Shown: positions 7,690 through 17,312, numbered from the stretch's first letter. The stretch: DNA of 23,654 bases from Gnetum montanum (GCA_015680685.1 MNCI01025486.1:162013-185666), one strand, 5' to 3'. Notes: generated from the sequence alone by a model not told the origin. Numbers and translations: made by a program.

Positions 7690-10520
7690 ATTGGAGAAGA
7701 TCAAACAATCGTAGGCGATGGAGGCTCTTGGGGCTCCAAAGGGCCTTCTCCTACTTTAGGCACATGCAGTGGGTGAGGCGATTATGGTTGTCATGTAGCA
7801 ACAACACCTTCTAGTGGAAGATGAAAAACATCTAATAGTGCCATCATCTTTCCCTCCTTTCCCCTAGAATCATTCATAGTCCACACAACATCTCAAATGT
7901 GGACTAGAGTGGGAAAATCCCAAAGATAGGGCATTGCTAAGAATAGCTTCTTTATGTTGACAAACCAGGTAATAAAAAGAGTACATTCAACATTGAACAT
8001 CTTGAATGCATTCTACAACTCTTCGTAGTCATTCATCCTCTTGGCGAGGTTCTTAGTAGTTGATCATTGATTGGTGAACTTTTCCTTGAGAATCTCAAGT
8101 TTGGTGTTGGCAATCTCAAGATTCTACTTGGTGTACTTGTGATGCTTAAACTTTGCTTTGTACAAAAAGTACCAATTGGCCACTTGTTTCTCCAATTTAG
8201 ACTACTATCATCTAGCAGTCAACATCACAAAATTTGCATAATAGAGATTGGTAAGCTCCATGCACTCCATCATCTCCTTGATTTCCAACTATTTCGTGCA
8301 AATCTTTGCCTTGTTGTAGTCATTGAACCCCTTAAAGATAGGTTGCTAGACATCATGTCCTTCCTTAAGCTACTAAAGGGCCTCATTAACTTTTTCCTTT
8401 ATCATCTAGATGTGTTTCTCATTGATTTCTTTCTATAGATCAACTTGATCTTTGTAGTGATTTTTGACTCTCTCAAATTTAAGAGCCTCATTTTTCCAAG
8501 CAGCTATCTCTATCACAATTTTTTGGTGAAGAGCTTGGACTTCCTCCATGGAGAGATTTTGATTTTCTTCTACCAATCTCCTTAATTCATTATTTTTGTT
8601 AGCTAGCTACTTTTGTTGTTGATGGATGAAATCTTTCATTTTTTGCTTCTACACATCAACATTCCACAAGTGATGATTTTTTGCAATCAACATTGCATTC
8701 TCATGATGCATCTAGACCAAGTCCTTATGAATGATGTACATTTTGGCATTAGCCACACACTAGTGAAAGACAATAATCTCCTTCTTTTTCTCAACCTTTT
8801 TGAGCTTGTCTTTAAGCTTCTTGATGGCTTCATCACATGTTAGTGTAGGGTTGAGAAACATAAGATCAAAAAGATAAGTTCTTAATTTAGTAATCTTTGC
8901 AACCAAGAATTGGTTTTATGCTTGGGCTATTTTGAGTTGCCCCTCCAATATAATGCACTTTCCATTTGCCTCTAGTAACTTCGAGTGGTTTGCAATGATT
9001 GTATTTGGAAGATCAAATACATTTGAAATTGGTTGCCCAGTTGCCACTAGTTGATCCAGCAACTCCTTGCATTGGGCTATGCTTAATGTATTTCTAACTA
9101 TTCCTATAGACATTTACACATCTCTGAGTGAAAAAAAATCTAGTACAGATGTTGTAGGTGCATTGAATGCCTCAAAAATTCTATTAGCAACCACCTCTAA
9201 TATTGTCTCTTATCCATAGTGCTATGTCACCAAGATATTTGCCCCCTCACCCTCCTCTAGATGCATTGAAAAAGTAGTAGTGTTTTCAAAGATTTCTAGG
9301 AATTGCTACTATTGAGAGAGAGATACCGTTATCTCTTAGGCATCAAGATTCAATCTTGCAGGTAGCTACATTCTTTGCACTAAGGAAATTGGCCCACCTC
9401 TCTCCATCTACTAACTATTCGATCCACTTCATTGAGATGGCTCATCATTGGATGATACACAGATGGATCATTGCCACTCGTTCCTATTCATCACTCCTAC
9501 TCTTACAAAAGTTACTCTTAGATCTCATGCATGTGCTCAAGGGAAGTGAAGGCCTCTGACATTGTTTCATGAGTGGATGGTGGTGGTGGTGATTATTGCT
9601 CCTCTTCTTAAATGATCTTGGTATGTGCCTTATCCTTCATCATCTCCACCCAAGAAGTGGACAAAGCACATCAAAAGGCATCATTTGTATAGTGATTTAT
9701 GCCTCCCCTTTTGCATAATTTCCAAATGAGACATGGGAAGGGAAGTGCCTTTCTTCCATGTTCATTTTCTTTAAAATGCTTCTCTATCTCAAAGTAGATA
9801 AGCCATGGAAGGTTGATCAGGAATCTACTACTTAGAGTAGTACATGCATGAGCAAAGAAGGTTATGATCTTACTTGGCCTTAGCGTTGGATTGAGGTGAA
9901 AGACTACAATCTTGAAATATGCATGTTCTACTATAATAAGCATGTCAAACGCCTTGCAATTGACTCTATAACACCGCTACATCCATTCTTTCTTAATAAT
10001 ATGATCTTCCTACATGGGGATTTCAGCAAGCTTTACCCTACTTTCTAGTAATTAAAGAGCCTCTATGATACTTTCATCGAATAAGATACTAAAATGTCCT
10101 TGATTTTAATCATTGAACTAGCTTGCCAATTATTTCAAAACATGTCTTTCCCATGTACCACTCCCTCATGGAAGTGATTGTGGACTACATGGGAGAGTTC
10201 TACAATTGAGTCTTTACTTCTGGATGTGCGAACTTCAAGAAAGGTTCATAATTCAATTCTTGAAGCATGGATTTCTAGACTTTCTTGTTTGTGATTTATC
10301 TAAGGTAGGCTTTTGTCAAGGTAGCCTCAAGGTTTGGTCTAGGTTATGGTGTTTCATCTTGGTGAAATTGTCTTGTTGTAGTAGCTTCATTAGGAATCTA
10401 TTAGATAGATTGCACTTTAGGCTCCTCTCAAAGAGGTCCCATGGCATGGGTCTATGCTTGTTCATGTGGCTATTCTTGGCCCCTTTTTATTCATGGCCAT
10501 TTGTCCCTTTATTGGAATGA
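7690..10520 (-). pseudogene. Family A copy 2: long decayed gag-like / coiled-coil coding region
   Basis: About 2.8 kb of - strand sequence reads as one ancestral protein of roughly 900 residues, broken by many stops and some frameshifts. In order it has an N-terminal part (about 10520-9670), a low-complexity hinge (about 9670-9120), a charged coiled-coil (about 9113-8440) and a C-terminal part (8440-7690) matching copy 1. Part of the N-terminal region (9671-9943) contains ALPFPCLIWKLCKRGG. This recalls the LPFPSLITxLCxRAGV pattern of the domain annotated in databases as a putative plant transposon protein; the match is from memory and tentative. The coiled-coil is rich in Glu, Lys, Gln and Leu. 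No protease, reverse transcriptase or integrase lies between here and the LTR. Most in-frame stops are TAG. Confidence 0.6.
8440..9113 (-). other. Coiled-coil segment of the family A protein
   Basis: After a frame starting near 9113 (first residues MSIGIVRNTLSIAQCKELLD), the translation becomes a long run of charged and leucine-containing heptads, such as NNELRRLVEENQNLSMEEVQ. Seven stops, mostly TAG, interrupt it. Copy 1 shows the matching segment near 640-800: ENRNISI then a TAA then EVHTIRR, and YRDQVDMQK. Such rods are usual in oligomerising structural proteins; the function here is not known. Confidence 0.5.
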
Positions 10521-12000
10521 TCCTCCTTCCTCTATGTGCTTTTCGTTAGGTGCCATCTATAGTCACAACATAACTAAGGATTAGCAATCAATATGTAGCT
10601 TATAACATTTAAGTACCTTTCTCATTAGGTAGTTACACTTAGGCTAAGTTTGGACCATGGTAGATTGATTATTTCATTGCTATTTTAATAATTTTTAACT
10701 TAGAATGTTATTGAAGCTTGTTGGAAGCATTTAACTCTTATAATTTGATTTTTTAATGTTGATTTCTTTGTTAAACCTTGTGGGAGCTAAAATTTTTTTT
10801 GAAATTTTTTTGAAAAAAACTTAGGATTTGTGGTCTTCATGACAAATAGCTTACCTTCAATAGCTACAAGGTTGAAAAATGGAGTGAATCTTACAAATGG
10901 TTAGGAAGATATGGCGCTTGGAAGGTTCTAGGCTCTAAAAATATACCATTATTTGTATGATAATTGCAACGTTGCTTCTTACATGAATTCTATAGCAGCA
11001 TTTGTTGGAGAAAGCTTACATCAATTAATAGAAAAAAATATTGCATTGCTTAAAAGGAGGCAAAAATAACAAATTGTAGGCATTCTTTTTTATTGTAACT
11101 TGCTGCCTTTAACTTTTGTAGGATAGCTATAATCCATAATTCAACATAATTTATTATGTTTATTGTTAATTTTAAGTTTAAACCACCTTTATGTTGTAAT
11201 AGTTGCCATGTTGGCAAATTATTCTTAGCATATTTGCTAAAAATAACAAAAGCCAACGTATGTACCATGTTAAATTAAAATGTAATTTCCCACACCCAAT
11301 TTGGCCATGATTAATTATAGATTATAACTCCATAATTTGGCTTTTACCCAAAGTATGACATTATAACTACTATATAAGTGGATGCTTAGGTGATCTTAAC
11401 AATATATCTTCACTAAATCAAAGGGTGTGTGAGGCATAATTCAAATTATAGTCTTTTCCTCTTGTGAAAGCTTGATCTAAACTTGTTGTTAGCCTCAAAG
11501 AAAAAAAGACTTGGATTTCTAAGGCTTGCTAGGAGTTAGAGCTATTGTTGGGGTTTTGTATGCTTTCCCCAAGATAATTTTTTGTGTTCTTGATACATTT
11601 CTTTTGATTCCATAATTGAATTTATATTTCTACAACTTGTTCTTGCCTTATTATCTTACTTAATGGAGATGTAAATTAATAGAATTAATGTCGAGAAAAC
11701 CATGGCTCCAATAGAAAATAATGCTCTTAACTATGGCATCATTGTTCATGTACAATCTCCTATGTTAGATGGTCATAGTGAGCCATAACGGCAGAACAAA
11801 AAACCATACTATGTCATTTGACTGGGCCCTTAAGGTAATGGTCCTCATTTGTAGGAGGGGAAGGCTGTGCATATCAACTAAAAATGGTAGAACCCACTTT
11901 CAGGAAGATATTATTTTTAGCTATGGTTGTCATTCAACTTGTTATTAGTTGTAGTTAATTATTTTAACAAAGATTTCAAGTAATTACTTGCCAAGTCCAG
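10521..12000. other. Unassigned AT-rich stretch between the family A copy and the dioxygenase island
   Basis: No gene is recognised. It should contain the leader and 5' LTR of family A copy 2 if that element were complete, but no TGATGAGTGGTGAG-like LTR edge is present, so that end appears lost or displaced. A promoter-like TATATAAG lies at 11371-11378. TGTTGGGGTTTT at about 11549 resembles a run at 4609 near the end of element B, but I see no extended match. Short open frames here have no supporting family. Confidence 0.35.
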
Positions 12001-12100
12001 TAGCTCATTGATGTGACAGTGCCATTCAATGATGTTCATGGTCCCATCATTCATGGTTATGTCTGTGGATCATGTGAGCATGTGTTAACGCTGTCACATG

Positions 12101-12450
12101 ACCGGTCAAGTAAGATTGGCCACGAAATTTGTATCCTCACGTTTTCGCAAAAGAGACATAAAACCTACTCAATGAATAAAGAGCAACCTATTTGAGTCAA
12201 GGTGGAAATAGATCTGTCACTGGTTAGAAATTTGTATCCTGGCACTTATCCTAACTCTTTCCTAACTCTTTCCTAGAACAGAAATGCAACTTACTCCATG
12301 AATAAAGTGCAACCCATTTGCACCAAGGTGGATATACCTCTGGGTCATATTAACGACCCGTCAGGAAATTTGTATCTTGACATTTGCACAAAACAGACGT
12401 GGAACACGCAACCGATTTGCGCCAAGGTGGATATAGCTCTGTGACTCTGT
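12101..12450. repeat. Three diverged tandem repeats upstream of the dioxygenase pseudogene
   Basis: Three units (about 12101-12224, 12225-12347 and 12348-12450) share the order GAAATTTGTATC(C/T), then an ATGAATAAAG(A/T)GCAACC-like segment, then CAAGGTGGA(A/T)ATA. Unit 3 lacks the ATGAATAAAG part and unit 2 has an internal duplication of CCTAACTCTTT. They end about 40 bases before the coding similarity starts, so they lie in the old promoter or 5' leader. They share the higher GC of the gene fragment and probably arrived with it. Confidence 0.6.
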
Positions 12451-12610
12451 AAGAGTAGCAATTGTAAGATTCTCTGGAATCTGCAATTGCAAATGATTCT
12501 TCTCTGGCTACTGATAACGGAGGGAAGTTTGGACACAAATTCATATGGCCAACAGAGTGTGAAGGAGGTATCCAGTTCTCAGCCGGACCGTATGCCAGAG
12601 AAATACATCA

Positions 12611-12643
12611 GAGACGTCCAGGANCGAGACGAGACGTCCAGGA
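12611..12643. other. Short duplication around an N: probable assembly seam
   Basis: GAGACGTCCAGGA occurs at 12611-12623 and again at 12631-12643, with N at 12624 between the copies. Skipping the 20 bases 12624-12643 joins YIRDVQ to ERPQLDEIDAEGEIP in one frame, as dioxygenases of this group normally read. The frameshift in exon 1 is therefore probably not real. Confidence 0.6.
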
Positions 12644-12871
12644 GAGGCCTCAGTTGGATGAGATTGATGCTGAAGGAGAGATTCCAGTGATAGATATCGA
12701 AGCCATAAATTGTGAGCAGACCAAGCAGCAGGAACTGTAGAGATTAGCCGAGGCCTGCCAAGAGTAGGGGTTCTTCCAAATCGTAAATCATGACATCCCA
12801 GCAGAGCTCATGGACTCCATCTTGCAAGTTTCCAAGGCTTTCTTTGATCCGCCCTTGGAGGAGAAGCAAAG

Positions 12872-13052
12872 GTACTGAAATGGGATCGATGTACTTAATT
12901 TCGTTTACTCAAACCGTGATGATACTAACTCTAGAAATTTTTTAAAGAAGTTTTGTTCCAAGGTTCACCGCTGAAAGTGAATCGAAAACCTGGCTTCAAT
13001 CATCATTATTAATTAATTAGCTTACTTTTTGTTATGTTCCTACTTCCTACAG
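12872..13052 (+). other. Intron of the dioxygenase pseudogene
   Basis: This 181-bp intron has donor AAAG|GTACTG and acceptor TACTTCCTACAG|ATAC, the latter after a pyrimidine-rich tract. Splicing gives AG+A = Arg and reads EEKQR-YKPRPGKRFLGG in frame. The position, just after the LEEKQ motif, matches a usual first-intron site in this dioxygenase group. Confidence 0.75.
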
Positions 13053-13333
13053 ATACAAGCCACGGCCAGGAAAACGTTTTCTAGGCGGTTTCGGACAGTT
13101 GTTTGTGGTGTTTGTGGTGGATGAAAACCAGAAGCTAGACTGGAACGACGTACTCAGCCTCAGCCCCACGCTCCAACATAGACTTTTCTGTATGACCCTA
13201 CAGTAGCATTCCCCACTTTGAAGGTACAGTAAAATCCTATTCCTCCCACATAGGCCAGATTCGTGCTTTCTGCCCTGGCTCTCACTCTGGGCCTGCACAC
13301 CAACTACTTCCACAGCCAAATGATCAGTTGTGG

Positions 13334-13374
13334 TTGTGGTGGTGGTGGTGATCAAGATGATGACGATGATGATA
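13334..13374 (+). repeat. GGT/GAT trinucleotide run inside exon 2
   Basis: An imperfect (GGT)n run is followed by a (GAT)n run between the NYFHSQ and MNMYPQC motifs of the dioxygenase. It would add a Gly-rich then Asp-rich insert in a linker that is normally short. It ends in TATATAG, a stop in that frame. Confidence 0.5.
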
Positions 13375-13446
13375 TATAGTAATGAGCATGAGGATGAACA
13401 TGTATCCTCAGTGCTCGCAGCCAGACCTAGTACTGGGTTTGTCGCC

Positions 13447-14760
13447 ACATTCTTTATTTAATAATTCTTGAAAATAGTTTTTTCACCTTGCTAAAATTTC
13501 ATTATCTTTATCCAAAAATCTTTTATTTGTTTCCTTGATGCATTTGACATAATCAATGTTCTTACATTTCTTATTTTTGATTTTTGCTAATTTATAAATA
13601 GATTTTGCTTCATTCTTTGTTTCTAATTTTTCATAAAATGTATCCAAGGCCTTATATTTGGCTTTGGCTACTACTACATTTGCCTCCTTCTTCACTATTT
13701 TGTATATCAATTTATTTTCTTAGCTATCACTTTGTTGCCATTCTTTATGGCATTTTTTTTATATTGGATAGCATGTTGCATTTCATCACTCCACCATCAT
13801 GCCTCCTTTGATATACACTTTTTACCTTTTGTTTCCCTCATAAATGTTCTTTGTAATTTTTTGTATGCAACTTTATGCTTGGCCCTAAATTAAATATGCC
13901 TTCATGAAGTAATTGCTTTCTGAATTTTATGCATTAGTTCCTTTTCCATGCTATCTTTAAAGCTTTGTATAACTAAATCCATGACTATTAGTTGATGCTA
14001 AGTTGCAAGGCACTCTCTAGATATGACTTTGTAGTCTCTTCACATAGCCTAGTATATTTTATGTAATAACAAATTATTAATTTTTTATCCATACCACTCT
14101 TATTTATGATTAAATGTTCTATCATCTTCTTGAAATAAGTATGTCCAATTGTAAGATCGCATGCGCTTGCAAATTCAAGTAGTGGATCTTCCATATCATT
14201 GCACTCTCCAAATCCTTGTCCTCCATGAATACTGTCATATCTCATTTTCATAGATTTAACATAACTATTAAAATTCCCTCCAATGAATATGCTTTCTAGT
14301 ATTAAGAAAATTCACGAAGCACCTAGTCCATAGAATTCTAAAAATCATGTTTGATGAAATTTTCTAGACCAATTTATTAAGCATATACATTGATGATATT
14401 GATGATCTCATTTCCAAATATAAGTTTGATGTCCATAAAATGACGATTTAATTGTATCACTTTATCTTTGAAAGATTGATCAATGATGATGCCTACTCTA
14501 TTTCAATGATTTTCTGTTCCTGACTAGAAGAGTTTGTAAGGTTAGCTGAAGTTTTTAGCTTTCTCCCCTTTCCATCATGCTTGTTGGAGACAGGTAATGT
14601 AGATTCTTCATTTTTTTGGTAATTTCAAAGGTTTTTTTATTGAAAATCCCAATGTTATAGGTTTCCATTTGAAATTTCTATCACATAACCTACTTCTATT
14701 CATATCTATCCCTAATGTGGGAACCCTTGGCTACTTTTCACAACATCTAAGTTATGATAC
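13447..14760 (-). mobile_element. RTE-like LINE remnant, antisense: endonuclease and linker, reverse transcriptase missing
   Basis: Read on the - strand, this matches plant RTE-type LINE proteins. The endonuclease part shows YNIG, CLQQA-WKGEKAK, NRVGIIIDQSFKDKVIQL, GGNFNSY, YDSIHGGQGFGE and LEFASACDLTIGHTYFKK. The linker shows WWSDEMQHAIQYKK (from 13796), KALDTFYEKL, IYKLAKIKNKK and VKCIKETN, ending KNYFQELLNKE at about 13452. Expected catalytic residues are altered: QETK reads QQA, GGDLN reads GGNFN, and IDYF reads ICYY. Stops are frequent. The sequence ends just before the reverse transcriptase domain would begin, abutting the dioxygenase pseudogene with no poly-A tail. The exact 5' end near 14760-14850 is uncertain. 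Confidence 0.8.
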
Positions 14761-14799
14761 CATGCATCATTTCTAAAGGACAATTTAGCAAGCCTATTG

Positions 14800-16189
14800 T
14801 CCATTTGTCATAGTAACTATGCCCTCGATGACTAGTGTGCCTTACATCTAAAAAATGCCCTACCATTTGCAAAATTTGAAAAACAACTCATCCATGAGAT
14901 TTGACAAGGTGTTACAATTGGCTATCAACTTAATGCTAGTCCTCTTCCTTTTGTATCTAGGCTTGGGATCAACATTGGTAAAGTTAAATAAGATTACAAG
15001 TTCATTAAAAAAAAGAAACACTAATGTTGTACTAATATCATTACATAACTACCTTTATGATAGTTGAATGTGAGGATAACAGAAAATTATTTTTTAAATT
15101 TAAAAATATTAGAATGCTAAAAAATAAAAAAAAAATGATTCCAAGAAATGTAGGAGGGTTATCCTACAAATAATTCTTTTTTCATGATTATATCAACCTC
15201 CTCATAAGCATCCTAGCCAACATCTTTAATGTAGGAATTATTAAAAGGCCTTGAGTACTTTTCCTAGAGATAAGTAGTTTTGATTTTGTCTAATTATCCT
15301 TGATGCTAATATGGTTCCATCTTTGATGATGAAATGCCACAATTTTTCTTATTCTAGGGTTTCATTAACATCATCATAGATTATAATGACATCATCACAA
15401 GTTTTACTAGCATCATCACGGGTTCCATTGATATCACTATAGGTTCTACAAAAGGTAGCATACAATATGGGTATCATAGGAATTTTCTCAAAAAATACTA
15501 TTCGATGATGTAATTAAATCAGAGAATTTATTTCTTGAAAAGTCATATTTATCATTTGCAAAACATTGTATTAGGAATATTTTGAATAGGTTTTGAATCC
15601 CATTTTTAGATCCATCTACTAATTGAACCTAGATTTGGATCTTTCAAAATTTAGCACTAATTACCTATGAGTCTAAGTATACATCTAGAATCAATTCCAG
15701 ATTCAAACTTGAAATTGATGGAAAACTTGATATTAGAACCATCAAGGGTCCATTTAGCCTAGTTGCATTTTCCATATCTTGCAATTGTGTTAAAACTAGA
15801 TCTAATTTTGCTACTCAAAATTAGAATAATTAGAAACATCAGAAAAATACACATATACATTTACTAATGTTGATTTATCCATTAACAAGTTGCATACTAT
15901 ATAGGTATCATTTGAGAAAGGAATGTCCTTGCATTTATGCACTCTCCATAAATTGCTCCTTTTCTTCATTGTTTTTGCCTCAACATAAGATAGTTCCTTG
16001 GTTGATGAATTTACCTTCCAAAATTAGAAAAACTTTATCTTTCAAAGTTCTATCTAGATACATTTAAAATAGAATTTTCTTTATCTTATACCTGAGATCA
16101 TTTCTAAAACTAAAACTAAAATTTTTTACTTATGTTCACTACAACTATTGGACTAGTTTTAGAATTCCTTTTATATAATTTTTACTAAT
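14800..16189. other. Unassigned AT-rich stretch
   Basis: It may include the 5' untranslated part of the LINE up to about 14900. Beyond that the only clear structure is the 21-bp array at 15358-15441. Open frames at 14855-15067 and 15867-16067 show no recognisable motifs and are probably chance. Confidence 0.35.
15358..15441 (-). repeat. 21-bp tandem array, coding-like heptapeptide on the - strand
   Basis: There are four diverged 21-base units (15358, 15379, 15400, 15421) and a possible partial fifth. On the - strand they read YSDINGT, RDDASKT, CDDVIII and YDDVNET, so the period keeps a reading frame. Each keeps Asp at position 3, three keep the Asp-Asp pair, and three end in Thr. It could be the remnant of a repetitive protein segment or a minisatellite whose unit happens to be a multiple of three. 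Confidence 0.55.
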
Positions 16190-16195
16190 ATGAAA

Positions 16196-16275
16196 CTCAA
16201 TGCTACTTAGTAGAATTGAACTTGTAACCTAAGTTTACCAAGCCAAGACCATTACCATTAGGATAGCACATTGTA
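16196..16275 (-). repeat. tRNA-like sequence (copy 2)
   Basis: It is related over about 85 bases to the sequence at 20060-20140. On the - strand there is a degenerate box A (TATCCTAATGG, 16255-16265) and a box B-like AGTTCAATTCT (16212-16222). Similarity stops just outside the tRNA-like core. A SINE head or tRNA pseudogene fits. Confidence 0.45.
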
Positions 16276-17024
16276 TTATCCCTCTCAATCAAAGGCACTG
16301 CTATGCAAAATATAAATGTATGTTCTTGAAGAAATAAGAATTTACAAGTCAAATGAGAAGTAGTACTACCTAATACTAAAAATAATGATAATTAATCTAA
16401 AGATTTGTAACACATATCTCATACACACTTCTATCCATTAATAAGTTACTAGAGTAAGAGTTAATAAGCATAAGATAATAAGTCTAAGACTTGTTGATTC
16501 AAAAACTTATTGAGTCATGGTCCCATGTCAAGAATGGAAATGTTGAAATCAATATTTAGCCTACAAACTTGAGTTGCATGCAAATGAAAAGATATCAAAG
16601 CTTATAGAAATCTTAATAATAAAAATATGTAAAACATAAGAAACCACAATGTTCATAAAATCATGATAGACACTAGAAACTTGGAAAATTATGAACTAGA
16701 TTATAATATTTAATAATGATTAAAATAATAATAAAATCAAATAGAGCACCTAGACATGGGTCACCATGCACACCACCTTGTGAGATTACTTAAGATTCAA
16801 TATAGGTTATATAAACTTTATAAAATATAACTTATAGTTAAATATCAATGCTAATTATTTTCTAGAAAAACATCATTGATATAAAGGATATTTTAGAAGA
16901 TGAGACTTAAATCAAAGATAATGAAAAGGACATGTTTCCTTTAGATCTCAGTTAGACAAAACTTTTGAATTTCTCCTTAGCCTTTGTTGGGTATGGGGAA
17001 AGAAGAAGAGGTGGTAAGAAAGGG
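16276..17024. other. Unassigned AT-rich stretch before the solo LTR
   Basis: No gene or known element is recognised. It does not resemble the family A internal region, which supports the LTR at 17025 being solo. The last bases (about 16993-17024) are purine-rich by chance or as target sequence. Confidence 0.4.
17020..17024. repeat. Possible target-site duplication, left (AAGGG)
   Basis: AAGGG before the LTR matches AAGGA directly after it (17862-17866) at four of five bases. This is what an aged 5-bp duplication around a solo LTR would look like. Confidence 0.4.
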
Positions 17025-17048
17025 TGATGAGTTATGATTTGACTAGCT

Positions 17049-17124
17049 TCGATATTGGAGCCTCGATATTAGATACCTGATATTGGAGCCCAAGACATGA
17101 TGTAGAATCTTCGATATTGAGGGG
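17049..17124 (+). repeat. Four TCGATATT-containing repeats in the LTR U3
   Basis: TCGATATTGGAGCC (17049), TCGATATTAGATACC (17063), TGATATTGGAGCCC (17078) and TCGATATTGAGGGG (about 17111) repeat every 14-15 bases, then after a gap. They lie just upstream of the TATA-like box. Clustered short repeats here are typical of LTR enhancers; the role is inferred. Confidence 0.5.
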
Positions 17125-17135
17125 TATATGTTGGC

Positions 17136-17146
17136 CAATAAATATA
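17136..17146 (+). promoter_or_regulatory. TATA-like box in solo LTR
   Basis: CCAATAAATATAGCAC aligns with CCTATAAATATGTAC of copy 2, one base away from TATAAATA. Confidence 0.4.
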
Positions 17147-17312
17147 GCACTTGGGCTCACAATTTTCATAGAGTTTTTTTATCATAGTATAATGAAACTC
17201 TTGCAATTTTTTTTCTCCAAAGTTAGAATATTTTTTGAGTGCTTGTAGGAGTTTGAGTGTGTATGGACTTTTATTCAAGCACTGATGTACTTGAGCACAA
17301 CAATGTGATGGG

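Larger units (their letters stand above)
12487..13453 (+). pseudogene. 2-oxoglutarate/Fe(II)-dependent dioxygenase pseudogene, 3' truncated
   Basis: The family uses 2-oxoglutarate and oxygen to oxidise plant metabolites. Exon 1 shows QQSVKEV and PDRMPEKYIRDVQ, then the N-terminal domain EIPVIDIEAIN and GFFQIVNHDIPAELMDS, ending PLEEKQR. After an intron, exon 2 shows FGQLFVV, DENQKLDWNDVL, YDPT, LALTLGLHTNYFHSQ and MNMYPQCSQPDLVLGLSPHS. It stops at the first iron ligand (His, 13448-13450); the rest of the catalytic core is absent. It is broken by TAG stops at 12738 and 12765 and by frameshifts near 13190 and after 13225. An N-marked 20-bp duplication at 12624-12643 is possibly artefactual. The retained intron shows DNA-level duplication rather than retroposition. 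The first ATG is 12493, but a decayed start before GCAAATGATTCT (12489) in another frame is also possible. The SRG1-like group fits best; the substrate is unknown. Confidence 0.85.

Noticed and set aside
8067-8843. + strand open frames of 123 and 76 codons
   Set aside because: They are Leu/Phe-rich complements of the Glu/Lys/Gln-rich coiled-coil coded on the - strand, a typical antisense shadow.
10206-10520. 104-codon + strand open frame
   Set aside because: It is antisense to the N-terminal part of the family A coding region; there is no start context or family match.
12345-12544. Two overlapping - strand open frames of about 63 codons
   Set aside because: They overlap each other in different frames and cross the upstream repeats and the start of the dioxygenase; no motif supports them.
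13047-13448. 133-codon open frame on the - strand
   Set aside because: It is antisense to exon 2 of the dioxygenase pseudogene, where the + strand carries the conserved motifs. Its Thr-rich run is simply the complement of the GGT repeat.
16993-17024. Purine-rich run before 17025 as a true polypurine tract
   Set aside because: It lies in the position of one, but no family A internal sequence precedes it and the flanking AAGGG/AAGGA pair suggests a solo LTR. It is more likely chance or target sequence.
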